Source of the DNA: Leekyejoonella antrihumi
GTDB taxonomy: Bacteria; Actinomycetota; Actinomycetes; Actinomycetales; Dermatophilaceae
Direction of reading: 5' to 3'
NCBI RefSeq assembly: GCF_007845645.1
Contig: NZ_VCQV01000041.1
Location: 1 to 41,150 of the forward strand
Length of the DNA stretch: 41,150 nt
Shown here: positions 28,343 through 37,331 of the stretch, piece after piece
Numbering within the stretch: the stretch's first letter is position 1
Layout: every line of letters starts with the position of its first letter
Made by a program: the position numbers and the translations under genes
Notes under the pieces: generated by a model
The model's input: the letters and a program-made list of their open reading frames with translations, nothing else
Told to the model about the DNA's origin: nothing
Databases searched by the model: none

Positions 28343-29298
28343 TAGTGCGCGAGAACCACGCTGGCTCCGGGGAACTGATGAAGGGCTTTCCGGCTGGAAG
28401 ACCCGTCATCCTCCTGCCGTTCGGCGACCGGCGTGCAGCGGCACTCGGAATATCGTTATTTACAGCCTCCCGTCCTGCCATCGTGCGGGCCCAGCAAGCT
28501 GCCTTCACACTGACCAGGCGAGTAGGGGTGCGCGCCCTCCCGGGTCGATCGCGGCCATGGTCTCCACCATTTGAGCCCGACCTGTGGGAGGACATGCTCG
28601 AGCAGTGGAGAACAGCTCTTGGCGCGTTCGACGCGTACGCGATCTATCAACGGCGACAGACAAGTCGTGACGGGCTCACACTACTGTTGACACAACATGG
28701 CCGCCCAGTCGCGGTTGTCAAGGTCCGTGGCGACGGACGAACGCTGGAAACGGAGCAGCGCGCCCTCGAGGCGGCGACGGCGGCAGGAAGGCGCTACTTC
28801 CAGGTGCCACAGCCACTCGGAATGGCATGGCTACACCACGGCGGCGCGTGGAGCGCACAAGCGGCGGTCTTCGACGCTCCACACCGTCCCGTCTTCGACG
28901 CCCCCAGCGCACTCTTCGATGAGATCCGCGACGCGCTCCAGCCCGTGGTCTCCACGACGGGGACAGCAGTGCCGGCGCACAACGACATGACTCCGTGGAA
29001 CCTACGTCGGGACCGCAGGGGCCAAATCTGGTTGTTCGACTGGGAGGACGTCGGGCCTGCACCAGTTGGCTTCGATCGCTCCCACTTCTGGGCGACCTCC
29101 TACGCCACCCGGCAATGCACCATGCCAGACGACCTTCCACGGTCGGGCGTCGCATACTGCCGGGAAATAGCGACCGCACGTCGCGACGACCCCACCACCG
29201 ATCCCGCCGACGCCGCCACGGCGCGTCGCATGCTTGCAGGCCTTGACCGTGCTCCGAACACACGACCTAGCGAATCCGTCGCGGGAGACCAGACGTGA
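28333..29298 (+). CDS. Kinase-fold phosphotransferase (APH-like)
   Basis: This 321-residue protein contains the aminoglycoside phosphotransferase/choline-kinase motif HNDMTPWNL (catalytic loop) and LFDWEDVGP (metal-binding Asp), so it has a protein-kinase-like fold acting on a small molecule or glycan. The N-lobe is poorly conserved (AVVKVRGDG may hold the ATP lysine). GTG 28333 overlaps the sulfotransferase by 10 nt and is preceded by GGGAGAG. The stop overlaps the polymerase start. The substrate is unknown; a phosphorylated polysaccharide component is possible. Confidence 0.72.
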   Translation: MVLIVRENHAGSGELMKGFPAGRPVILLPFGDRRAAALGISLFTASRPAIVRAQQAAFTLTRRVGVRALPGRSRPWSPPFEPDLWEDMLEQWRTALGAFDAYAIYQRRQTSRDGLTLLLTQHGRPVAVVKVRGDGRTLETEQRALEAATAAGRRYFQVPQPLGMAWLHHGGAWSAQAAVFDAPHRPVFDAPSALFDEIRDALQPVVSTTGTAVPAHNDMTPWNLRRDRRGQIWLFDWEDVGPAPVGFDRSHFWATSYATRQCTMPDDLPRSGVAYCREIATARRDDPTTDPADAATARRMLAGLDRAPNTRPSESVAGDQT

Positions 29299-30611
29299 TG
29301 ATGACTCGGGAGGAGCGGCCCCTCATGGTCCGTGCAATCGCAAACCGTCAAAGCGTCCAAGCAGGGCGCTCCAATGGACGATTGCGCCTCGTCATCGCCT
29401 GGATATTGGTGGTACTCGCTCTACTTCCCTGGCGTAGCCAGACCTATTACTCTGGCGGGGTAGACCCCACGGTGGCGGTTAAGGCCGTTCTTCAGATTGT
29501 CGCATTGGTTCTCGCCCTCGGACGTGCCCTGCCCGGTCGCTTATATGCAGCGCTCGGTCCGCGAACCCTCGCAATCGTGTTTGCTTTCGTGCTGTTTGCC
29601 TGTCTCGGCGGATGGGCGGCGGGCTCGCCCGTCACATCCGCCATCCTCGGCATACGCATTCTTCTCATCGTGGCGACCGTTGCGCTACTTATGGTGTCTT
29701 ACCCCCATGACGTGGCCCTAACCAGTGGAATTATGGTCCTAGCCGGGGTCGGAATGTTTTGCGGGCTCAGCGGACTTGGTAAAGTCGGCGCTACTGGGCG
29801 GCTCTACGGCGGCATATTGCCGATCAACCCCAATCAGATCTCTCTGATGATCAGTCCACTCGTAATTTGGCTAGTATGGCGGATGCTGCAGGCTCAAGCA
29901 CGACTGGTGGAATACGCACTCCTCGTAGTGCTGTTCGCAACCACCTGGCTGACAGGATCACGGACCGGCCTCGTCGGTTTGATCATTGGAATCGTCATTG
30001 TTCTGATGTACGCACGGCGGCTTCCACTCGGTGGAATGCTCTCTATAATTTTCTGCATGCCTGTGTTGCTATGGATTGTCGGATTTACGGGTGTCATCGC
30101 GGGCTACGTCGGCAGAAACGGAGACGGGCACGTAATGACGCTCAGCTCCCGCACCATTGCGTGGTCGGCAGCCTTCAGTGCACCAACAGATTTCTGGTCA
30201 CATTGGTTCGGCGGCGGCCTTAACGTGACTACGGTCTCGGTTACTGGCCAGTGGTGGAATCAGCAGGTAGTCGACAGTAGTTGGGTATCCGCCTACATAC
30301 AAGCCGGGGTCGTGGGTGTCGCCCTTCTCGCGTTGTGGTCATTCACCTGCTTGACTGCATCCTTTCGTGCACCGCGCGCCACCCGCGGCCTCATGATCGC
30401 CCTTGTGGTCAACGCAATCATTCGAAGTGCCCTGGAGACAGGGCTGATCGGGTCATTCGTCCTTTTCGTCGTTATGCTCATACCGGCGTTGACCTGCGAA
30501 ATTCGACCTAGGACCAAGCCCCCGGAGCATATTCGTCTCACCCAGAGTCCTATGCAACCCGACAGAAATGCCGCTAGCGCCGCCCCGGCCGAACTAAATG
30601 GCACCCGTTAG
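29295..30611 (+). CDS. O-antigen ligase/Wzy-like polymerase
   Basis: This 438-residue membrane protein has about ten hydrophobic segments and the large loop with TLSSRTIAWSAAF and WFGGGLNVTT typical of the Wzy/O-antigen ligase family (Wzy_C). It would polymerise lipid-linked repeat units on the outer face of the membrane. The start GTG 29295 overlaps the upstream stop (GTGATG). Base composition falls sharply here and stays low into the next gene, hinting at a different origin. Confidence 0.82.
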   Translation: MMMTREERPLMVRAIANRQSVQAGRSNGRLRLVIAWILVVLALLPWRSQTYYSGGVDPTVAVKAVLQIVALVLALGRALPGRLYAALGPRTLAIVFAFVLFACLGGWAAGSPVTSAILGIRILLIVATVALLMVSYPHDVALTSGIMVLAGVGMFCGLSGLGKVGATGRLYGGILPINPNQISLMISPLVIWLVWRMLQAQARLVEYALLVVLFATTWLTGSRTGLVGLIIGIVIVLMYARRLPLGGMLSIIFCMPVLLWIVGFTGVIAGYVGRNGDGHVMTLSSRTIAWSAAFSAPTDFWSHWFGGGLNVTTVSVTGQWWNQQVVDSSWVSAYIQAGVVGVALLALWSFTCLTASFRAPRATRGLMIALVVNAIIRSALETGLIGSFVLFVVMLIPALTCEIRPRTKPPEHIRLTQSPMQPDRNAASAAPAELNGTR

Positions 30612-30623
30612 GACGTGAATTCT

Positions 30624-31394
30624 ATGATCCGTGGAGGTAGTCTCACCGAGGCCCTGAATGCCAGAATGATCCGCGTCATGAGTAAACATGCCACCCAGAT
30701 CAAAGGTAACGACTATCGCATTGATAGCAATGCGAGCCCCGGATATATTCTCACGCTAGCCACCGCAAGGGGGGGCATGAAACTACGCGGCACCATTGCA
30801 TTCCCTGGCAGAGATTCGAAGCCGTTTATTGCATCTGGCGTCACCATTAAAGAGCGAAGCAAGATTCACTTCGGAAGTGGCGTCTCCATTGGCCCCAAAT
30901 GCTACATCGATGCGTTGTCGACAAATGGAGTAAAATTGGGGTCCAACTCTTCGGTCGGACGAAATACTCGAATAGAGTGCACTGGAACAATTCAAAATAT
31001 CGGAAAAGGCATGACTGTCGGTGAAAACGTTGGGCTCGGCACCGACTGTCTGTACGGCGCCGCTGGAGGCATCGAAATCGGCGATGATTCCATCATCGGA
31101 AACTTTGTGAGTTTCCATTCGGAGAATCATCAGATTTCAGATCTCGAGAAGCCTATTCGACTGCAAGGCGTGACGCGTCTCGGCATTAGCGTCGGGAGGG
31201 ACTGCTGGATCGGAGCTAAGGCCACCATCCTTGATGGAGCTCACATTGGTGATGGCTGCGTCATCGCGGCGGGCAGTGTGGTGATCGCGGGAGAGTATCG
31301 GTCGATGACTATCTACGGCGGCGTGCCAGCGAAGGAGATCGGTTCACGCATCCGACCAAAGGATCGCAATGAGGGGCCCCCTCAATCTCACTAG
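30624..31394 (+). CDS. Hexapeptide-repeat (LbH) acyltransferase
   Basis: This 256-residue protein is built from left-handed beta-helix hexapeptide repeats (IGPKCYI, VGRNTRI, VGENVGLG, IGDDSIIG, VGRDCWIGAKATIL, GVPAKEIG) with the catalytic His in FHSENHQ, as in maltose/galactoside O-acetyltransferases. It probably acetylates a sugar of the repeat unit. ATG 30624 is preferred over GTG 30615 because AGGA (30610-30613) sits 10 nt before it. The gene is much richer in A and T than the flanks. Confidence 0.85.
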   Translation: MIRGGSLTEALNARMIRVMSKHATQIKGNDYRIDSNASPGYILTLATARGGMKLRGTIAFPGRDSKPFIASGVTIKERSKIHFGSGVSIGPKCYIDALSTNGVKLGSNSSVGRNTRIECTGTIQNIGKGMTVGENVGLGTDCLYGAAGGIEIGDDSIIGNFVSFHSENHQISDLEKPIRLQGVTRLGISVGRDCWIGAKATILDGAHIGDGCVIAAGSVVIAGEYRSMTIYGGVPAKEIGSRIRPKDRNEGPPQSH

Positions 31395-31828
31395 GAAGCA
31401 TCAACCACGCTGTCGTCACGTAGGTCATACCCGCACGATCGTCCCGCCGGGAGCACTACTTGATGAACATCGCGCACTCGGTTGGACAAGGCTAAGGTGA
31501 TGTCGGGCACACGCTCAGGACGTCCTCATGCTGAGACGTCCGGTGAACGGTCCCGAGGCTCAGTTCGCCGGCGCAAGAGGGCTGATCTTGCCGGGTGCCG
31601 ACGCCCGGCCAATAATGCGAGCATCAGGGGGTGCGTCGACGCGTTTGGTAGCACAATATGGGGGTCGGTGGGTAATCTGACTCGCCGGTGACAACAAGCA
31701 TGTGCACCAGCCGCGGCATCGTCGCAAGAGGTTGGCTAAGGGAGGGGTGGATGACAGATGAGCCGAGTGCCGAACATGCTCCTCGCCGAGAATCCACCCA
31801 CGGCATTCTGAGTGGGAGAAAACACAAC
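31395..31828. other. Gap before the Wzz/BY-kinase gene
   Basis: No credible gene is seen in these 434 bp. The stretch likely holds the terminator of the polymerase operon and a promoter for the chain-length regulator. The frame of the next gene is open upstream as far as 31688, but the region lacks homology to a known domain. Confidence 0.4.
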
Positions 31829-33346
31829 ATGACGTTGACGTATTACATGCGGATCCTGCGTAACCGCTGGCTTACCGTTGTGAACTTTGTGGTGCTCGGC
31901 GTCCTCGCTGGAGCGGGGATCACGCTACTGATGCCCCGCGTGTATTCGGCGGCGGCGACGAATTTTGTGAGCGCCTCGGCGGCGGGTAACCAACCCGACT
32001 CCCTTTACCAGAACTCACAGTTCACCTTGAACAATGTGCCGTCTTACACCGCACTTGTGCACAGCCCGTCCGTGCTTCAGCCGGTGATCGATCAACTTCA
32101 CCTGAAGACAACGGTACCCGCGCTTGCAGCAGAAGTGACCGCGACCAATCCTACGAGCACCGTCCTCATCGTCGTAACGGCCACCAGTTCGAGTCCAAAA
32201 CAGGCGTCGTCGATTGCGGACGCGGTGTCAACTCAGTTGGCGAAGTCTATCGAGAGCGTCGAGAAGCCCCGTCAGGGCGGCAGTTCACCGGTTTCGGTCA
32301 CTAACGCACTGAAGGCGACCACCCCGACCGCGCCCGTGTCTCCGCGTCCGTCGTTGAACATCGCACTTGGTTTGATCCTTGGACTTACGATCGGTGCGAG
32401 CGTTGCCCTACTCCGCGACCACTTCGACACATCCGTGCACTCCAGCGAGGATCTGCAGAGGCTCAGTGGCGTTGCGCCACTTGGCGAAGTCCCCTACGAG
32501 GCGTCGATCGCCGAGCAACCGCTCGTCGCACTACGGCACGATTCGATCGCGGTGGAATCGTTCCGCACGATTCGCACCAACCTTCAATTCGTCGATGTGG
32601 ACAACCCACCAAAGCAAATCGTCATCACCTCCGCTTTGAGCAACGAGGGCAAGACTGTGACGGCATGCAATCTTGCCCTGGCCCTCGCGCAGGGCCCGAG
32701 CAAGGTATGCCTCGTCGAAGGGGACCTTCGACTACCGAAGGCGGCGAGCTACTTTGGGCTCAATGGCGCCGTCGGCCTGACCAACGTCGTCACCGGTCAG
32801 TACCTGCTGGACGAGGTTCTCGTCCCGTGGAATCGTAGTCAGATCACAGTTCTACCTGCCGGCACAACCCCTCCGGACCCGAGCCAATTGCTTGGTTCAC
32901 TCGCCGTTCAGGATATCCTTGCCCAACTGCGCGAGCGTTTTGACGTCGTGATCATCGATGCGCCCCCGGTGTTGCCTGTCAGCGATGCAGCGGTGCTGAG
33001 TGCGGCGTCCGACGGTGCCGTTCTGGTGGTGCGCCAGGGACAGACTCATCGTGACAGCGTGTCCGAAGCGATCGAGCGACTGCAGAACGCCCATGTTCAT
33101 CTGGTCGGCACCGTCATCACGGGAGTGAAGGTGAAGCGCGGCCAGGAGCGATACGATTATGGTCAACGCCACCACGAAGGTGCTGTTGAGCAGACCTCTC
33201 TCACCAGGGCGTCGGTGGCACGCGGACGCCGAGCACTTGACAACGCGAGCAATCCGACCGCCACGGAGGCTAGCGCGAAACTCATCGATGACGACGAACT
33301 CGACCCCGCTAACCTGGCGCCGGCGGCCGGACAGCGCGAGGGCTAA
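31829..33346 (+). CDS. Wzz-type chain-length regulator fused to BY-kinase
   Basis: This 505-residue protein combines a polysaccharide co-polymerase (two transmembrane segments, about residues 16-34 and 176-195, with an external loop) and a cytoplasmic bacterial tyrosine kinase domain. Walker A is SALSNEGKTVT (268-278), Walker A' is CLVEGDLRLP (294-303) and Walker B is VVIIDAPP (373-380). The first Asp of the Walker A' DxD is Glu297 here. The C-terminal tail has only a few tyrosines (RYDYGQ) rather than a long cluster. ATG 31829 follows GGGAG. It pairs with the nearby tyrosine phosphatase, the usual arrangement for capsule/EPS control. Confidence 0.88.
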   Translation: MTLTYYMRILRNRWLTVVNFVVLGVLAGAGITLLMPRVYSAAATNFVSASAAGNQPDSLYQNSQFTLNNVPSYTALVHSPSVLQPVIDQLHLKTTVPALAAEVTATNPTSTVLIVVTATSSSPKQASSIADAVSTQLAKSIESVEKPRQGGSSPVSVTNALKATTPTAPVSPRPSLNIALGLILGLTIGASVALLRDHFDTSVHSSEDLQRLSGVAPLGEVPYEASIAEQPLVALRHDSIAVESFRTIRTNLQFVDVDNPPKQIVITSALSNEGKTVTACNLALALAQGPSKVCLVEGDLRLPKAASYFGLNGAVGLTNVVTGQYLLDEVLVPWNRSQITVLPAGTTPPDPSQLLGSLAVQDILAQLRERFDVVIIDAPPVLPVSDAAVLSAASDGAVLVVRQGQTHRDSVSEAIERLQNAHVHLVGTVITGVKVKRGQERYDYGQRHHEGAVEQTSLTRASVARGRRALDNASNPTATEASAKLIDDDELDPANLAPAAGQREG

Positions 33347-33735
33347 CATCTTGACCCGCGTCTGCGGTGGAACGGCGACCGCGGATGTGCCATCTACGGC
33401 CGTCACACCAGTGTCGATGACGCCAGTCTTGCTCCCGCACGACATCGATGCGGGTAGCCGGGCTGTGTGCCGGATCCCGGCCAGCCCCCGGGGGTCGTCG
33501 AAGCCAACTCGGCGACGGCGACCACATCGAGATCGACCCACAACCGCTCACCCAGCGACTCAGCCGCACGATGGTCGGCGGCGAACCCAGCAGGCGACCC
33601 GACCCTTCGAAGGTCGCGACCGACTTGTACCGTGTCGAGATCCGGACGGCGTCAGGATCTCGACACGGTACAAGTTCGAACTAGAAGACCCGGTCCGAGC
33701 CCACAACGGCTCGTCACCAAGGGGCGCAGGCTCGA
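33347..33735. other. Gap with a strong hairpin and possible gene remnant
   Basis: Between the convergent BY-kinase and phosphatase genes I find no gene that I can support. A plus-strand frame (about 33505-33600) reads GDGDHIEIDPQPLTQRLSR, which looks protein-like but has no start or partner, so it may be a remnant. The right part holds the perfect hairpin annotated at 33623-33675. Confidence 0.4.
33623..33675. terminator. Perfect 21-bp hairpin, probable bidirectional terminator
   Basis: Arms at 33623-33643 and 33655-33675 are perfect reverse complements (ACTTGTACCGTGTCGAGATC plus C) around an 11-nt loop, GGACGGCGTCA. The element lies between convergent genes, so it can end transcription from both sides. 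No U-tract follows. The GTGTCGAGA/TCTCGACAC core resembles short repeats common in Micrococcales. Confidence 0.65.
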
Positions 33736-34449
33736 CTACTGGTCAGCTGGAACTGCCGAGCCATGCGCATTCCCGCTGACCTGCACCATCGCATCACTCA
33801 GTTGCGACGTTGCATCGGCGAGCAGGTCGACCATCCACCGGTGCTGTCGACGGCCATCCTGGTGGACATCCGGGACGTCGTATCCCGACCCCGATCCTGC
33901 CGCCTTCGTCCGGTCCTGTCGAACATGCAGCCCCAGACGCCGGTGCGGCGCAGGCACCGCAAACTTCCCCCGCGCAGCGTCCATCTCATCCACCAGCCAT
34001 GAGAGGCTAGCCTCCGGATCATCCGATCGCGCAAGATGCCGTGCACTTCCCCGCAGGCTGTGATGCCTTAGCTCCGAGACAACGGCGGCGGCAAGCGCAG
34101 CGCCCTCTCGGATGGTGAACACCCGCGACCGTTGCCGCGGGGCAAGGCGCAGCACGTCCGCAGCTATGCTGCGGTCCGCAGCGAGGACCAGGTTGGCCTC
34201 CTCGATATCCGCCAACTGAATCGCATGTGGGGCTCCCTGCAACATCGGGGAAGCGTCGGCACCACGTGCGCCAACCTGCTTGGCGGCCAGCGCACAACGC
34301 TGGTTCCCTTTCGATGCGCGAGCCGCGCTGCTAGACGCAATAACGATGTCGCCGAATGCGTGGTCGCGAACGGCATGCCGTAGCAGGACCGCTGCTGTGG
34401 GAGATCGACAGACGTCAGCCGCACATACAAACAGCACAGTGAATGACAC
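33736..34449 (-). CDS. Low-molecular-weight protein tyrosine phosphatase (Wzb-like)
   Basis: This 237-residue protein would dephosphorylate the BY-kinase. The P-loop is VCAADVCRSP with the nucleophile Cys9 and Arg15 (C-x5-R); the usual TGN is replaced by AAD. The late block YDVPDVHQDGRRQHRWMV corresponds to the DPDP general-acid loop and last helix, with Asp-Val where Asp-Pro is normal. It is longer than typical (about 150-200 residues). The start is the GTG at 34449, followed by SFTVLFVC. It is convergent with the BY-kinase gene. Confidence 0.78.
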   Translation of the reverse strand: MSFTVLFVCAADVCRSPTAAVLLRHAVRDHAFGDIVIASSSAARASKGNQRCALAAKQVGARGADASPMLQGAPHAIQLADIEEANLVLAADRSIAADVLRLAPRQRSRVFTIREGAALAAAVVSELRHHSLRGSARHLARSDDPEASLSWLVDEMDAARGKFAVPAPHRRLGLHVRQDRTKAAGSGSGYDVPDVHQDGRRQHRWMVDLLADATSQLSDAMVQVSGNAHGSAVPADQ

Positions 34450-34536
34450 CGACTTCGGCCCCCTTTCATGTCTGGCCCGATTGGGCGAGTCTAATGCAGC
34501 AACCTAGAGGGTCCCTGGGAACTTGCTTATAGGTGT

Positions 34537-35961
34537 TCAGCTTTCCAGGGTGAGAAGACCCCATGGAGGGACACGAACCACTCCACCTGACGACCTCGCC
34601 CGGACGCCGGCGGGAGCGGCATCCGAACTGCTGGTCGCAATCGTCGAGACGCTCGTCACGACGTGAGTCGCCCGCCCGACGATTGCGGTGGTGTTGACAA
34701 GGACAGACTTCGACGTCGGATTGATCACCATGACGCGCACCGGCGCCGGTTCACGACAGGCAACGCCTACCAGTTGAGGTGCCGTGGCATGACGTGTCAC
34801 CGACGATGTGCCTACAGCCTGTACCGACTGACAACCGCTCAGCGTGCCCACGAGCAGCTGCAGCATCCTGCCCGCCGCCGTCAAGTAGTAGCGGAACGGC
34901 CCAGCCGAGGAACCATTTGTCGAAATTGCCCGGATCGCCGCGTAGCTCGAGCCGACAAACCCCACAAGGTCATGGAAGTCGGCGAGATCGACCCGCGGAT
35001 CCTCGACCATGCGGACGGCGAGTTCTGCCCCGCCGATTGCCCGAGCCCAAGGCAATGGCTGTTGAGCCTCTGCCGGCGTGTAATTCCACTCAGTGACCCA
35101 GATCGGAATGTTTGTTGGCAAACTTGGCGTAATCCGCCTGAGCGCGGCGCTCCACTGAGTTAGGGGTGCGGTCGCGACCTCCGCTGGCGTGGAGTCTGCC
35201 GCCTGTAGGTAGACGTGAAGTGCGGCCGCATCCGCACCACGAATGGTTGCGAATAACTCCTTGTTCCAGAGCTTTCCGCGTGGCCCCTTGGCCGAAGTGG
35301 GGTCGTTAACGGGCACGGCGATCTCCACACCTGGAAATTCGCGGTGCAGCGTCGCGATCCACGTGTTTGCCACCCTCGCGTAGACTGCACCGTCGGCGAA
35401 TAAACCTCGGTACTGCCACGCCCACAGTTCATTGCCCAGCTCAACGCGCTTCACGGGTAAACCATCTGCTTGCGCTGCATGCAGCATGGCCAACTGGTCC
35501 CCCAGAGTCGAACTGACCAGGTTAAGATCGAACAGACCCGTCGCTCCGGCCGCCTTCGTCATCCCGATGAACTGCGGCAACGTTATCGGAACCTCAGGGT
35601 GCCCAGCCACGTATCCGCCACCACCAGTCGCGCTGGACCGAACCAGTCGACCCTGCCTCCAGTTCCAGAGGTTGGCACTGGTGCCACCGAAGAGGCGAAG
35701 GTTTCCTGCGCGAAGAGACGAGACCGCGCGCGTGAAGCCGGGATCTCTCCAGACATAGCCAGACGCGTCCGCGCTGATGCCTTCAGCATTGACGCCTATG
35801 AAGTCTGGCGCAATAGGTCTTGGGACACCCGAATAGCGAAGGGCCGTGCTGGCAGTCACGATCTGATTCGTGGTGGTTGGCCGGTCGCTACAACTTGCCG
35901 CCGAGAGTGCGACCGCAATAACGGCGAGCGTCCCGATGACCCGACCGCCCCGATGTGCCAC
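34537..35961 (-). CDS. Clan-A glycoside hydrolase-like lipoprotein
   Basis: This 474-residue protein has a lipoprotein signal (lipobox SAASC, Cys24) and a TIM-barrel with probable acid/base Glu178 in VELGNELW and nucleophile Glu291 in IWVTEWNY, the clan GH-A pattern (GH79/GH39-like). The C-terminal ~100 residues look like a beta-sandwich. The GTG at 35961 with AGGAGAC upstream fits better than the ATG 30 nt upstream. It would cut glycosidic bonds of the exported polysaccharide or free sugars on the cell surface. It lies 33 bp downstream of a GT4 gene in the same direction. Confidence 0.75.
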   Translation of the reverse strand: MAHRGGRVIGTLAVIAVALSAASCSDRPTTTNQIVTASTALRYSGVPRPIAPDFIGVNAEGISADASGYVWRDPGFTRAVSSLRAGNLRLFGGTSANLWNWRQGRLVRSSATGGGGYVAGHPEVPITLPQFIGMTKAAGATGLFDLNLVSSTLGDQLAMLHAAQADGLPVKRVELGNELWAWQYRGLFADGAVYARVANTWIATLHREFPGVEIAVPVNDPTSAKGPRGKLWNKELFATIRGADAAALHVYLQAADSTPAEVATAPLTQWSAALRRITPSLPTNIPIWVTEWNYTPAEAQQPLPWARAIGGAELAVRMVEDPRVDLADFHDLVGFVGSSYAAIRAISTNGSSAGPFRYYLTAAGRMLQLLVGTLSGCQSVQAVGTSSVTRHATAPQLVGVACREPAPVRVMVINPTSKSVLVNTTAIVGRATHVVTSVSTIATSSSDAAPAGVRARSSGGVVRVPPWGLLTLES

Positions 35962-35994
35962 ATTCGTCTCCTGCAGACTGTTGTGTCGCAACCG

Positions 35995-37191
35995 CTAGTC
36001 CCATTGTGACGCCGACCGCCGACGGCCGTCGAAGCGGCCACGTTGGCTTTCGCCGTTTGCCAGTTTGAGGGACAACTGCTCGTACTGCTCGGCCACAGCG
36101 TCCCATGTGTACTCTGATGCCGCCCGCTGCTGCAGCACTTGGCCGCGTGCGGCAAACTCCTCGGAATTGGCCTCCGCTGCGACCAGGTGAGCAGCAAGGC
36201 CGTCCGCGTCTCGAAAGAGTAGGCCGGCAGGGCCGAGTACGTCCCGGTTGAAGCTTACGTCGTAGGCGACAACGGGGGCGGCGGCTCCCATAGCACGCAG
36301 CAGTGATGGGTTCGTGCCGCCCACTGAGTGCCCATGCACGTAGGTCAGCGAGTTTGCATAAAGCACGTCGAGCAGGTCTTGGTCCCAGACCCCACCGATC
36401 AGCCGTACCCGATCCGAGCGCGCCGCCAACTCGCGAACCCGGGTGTCATATTCAGCCGGATACGGCGTGGAGCCAACGACAACCAGTGGATGGGTCGCGC
36501 TGCTTCTCAGATAGCCCTCGATAGCGAGGTCGACATGGTTTTCCGGCTCAAACCGCGCGACGACCAGATGGTAAGCTCGCGGCTCACAGCCAAGTTCCTC
36601 GAGGCGAGTCATCTGCGAGTGACGGAGGATCGGCGCCCCGTAGGCGATCTGCTCGGTCGTCGCGCCAAATTCGTCGATGTAGTACGTGGCAATCCCCTTG
36701 GCGTCCGCGATCAGTGCGTCCGACCAGCGCACCGCCATTGATTCTGCGGACCGATAGTACTTCTTTCCGGCCGGTCCCCATTTGCCCCGCCGCCATTCCA
36801 GCCCGTCGACGTGCGTGGCGGTCGGCACTTGGCGAAGCCGCAGCAAGGGCAGGAACACCGAGTTCGCCGCGTTGAACACGAGGGCGACGTCATGACCCCG
36901 GTGCCGCAGCACATGCGCCACAGAGAGCCCTGTGTGACTAAGCGTTTCCAGCGAACGCCGCCGAGCCGCGGGGAAGTACACGAGTTGCATTCCCGCGTAC
37001 CGCTCCGGCCGTGGGTCGCCCTTCCGAGAACGGCAGTAGACCGTCACGGTATGCCCACGTGCGGCGAGCCGCCGACCAACCTCTTCGACTGCCGTCTCAA
37101 AGCCACCATAGGTCGCAGGCACTCCACGAGTTCCGATCATCGCGATCCGCAACGGCTGGGGCGCCATGCATTCACTTGCTGACCCACCCAT
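35995..37191 (-). CDS. GT4 glycosyltransferase (DUF1972 type)
   Basis: This 398-residue cytoplasmic GT-B glycosyltransferase has the DUF1972 N-terminus IAMIGTRGVPATYGGFETAV, seen in rhamnosyl/galactosyl transferases of capsule loci, and the C-terminal nucleotide-sugar region (VHGHSVGGTNPSLLRAMGAA; E of the GT4 EX7E-like part is changed). ATG 37191, with GGAGGAAG upstream, is chosen; the open frame continues about 86 codons further without homology. It is divergent from the flippase, with a palindrome in the shared promoter region. Confidence 0.87.
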   Translation of the reverse strand: MGGSASECMAPQPLRIAMIGTRGVPATYGGFETAVEEVGRRLAARGHTVTVYCRSRKGDPRPERYAGMQLVYFPAARRRSLETLSHTGLSVAHVLRHRGHDVALVFNAANSVFLPLLRLRQVPTATHVDGLEWRRGKWGPAGKKYYRSAESMAVRWSDALIADAKGIATYYIDEFGATTEQIAYGAPILRHSQMTRLEELGCEPRAYHLVVARFEPENHVDLAIEGYLRSSATHPLVVVGSTPYPAEYDTRVRELAARSDRVRLIGGVWDQDLLDVLYANSLTYVHGHSVGGTNPSLLRAMGAAAPVVAYDVSFNRDVLGPAGLLFRDADGLAAHLVAAEANSEEFAARGQVLQQRAASEYTWDAVAEQYEQLSLKLANGESQRGRFDGRRRSASQWD

Positions 37192-37284
37192 GAACTTCCT
37201 CCCCACCTCGACGCACTGAATCAAACCAAGTCGCGCCTTCTCGATTTGAGGGTTAGTTGCCACGCGATGGTTGTCATGAATAAC

Positions 37285-37303
37285 TCTACAGAACTTCTGT
37301 AGA
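37285..37303. promoter_or_regulatory. Candidate operator between GT4 and flippase
   Basis: A perfect 19-nt palindrome, TCTACAGAA-C-TTCTGTAGA (9-bp arms, 1-nt centre), lies between the divergent genes, 29 bp before the GTG of the flippase. A weak promoter can be drawn as TTGCCA (37257-37262), 18-nt spacer and TAACTC (37281-37286), so the palindrome would overlap the -10 and start site. The flippase GTG has no good ribosome-binding site, so a short-leader or leaderless mRNA is possible. Confidence 0.45.
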
Positions 37304-37331
37304 TCGCAATCCGACTCGGTAGAGTCAACCT

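Noticed and set aside
31482-31691. Small Arg-rich frame in the gap before the BY-kinase
   Set aside because: Low-complexity Arg/Ser/Gly sequence, weak start, no domain.
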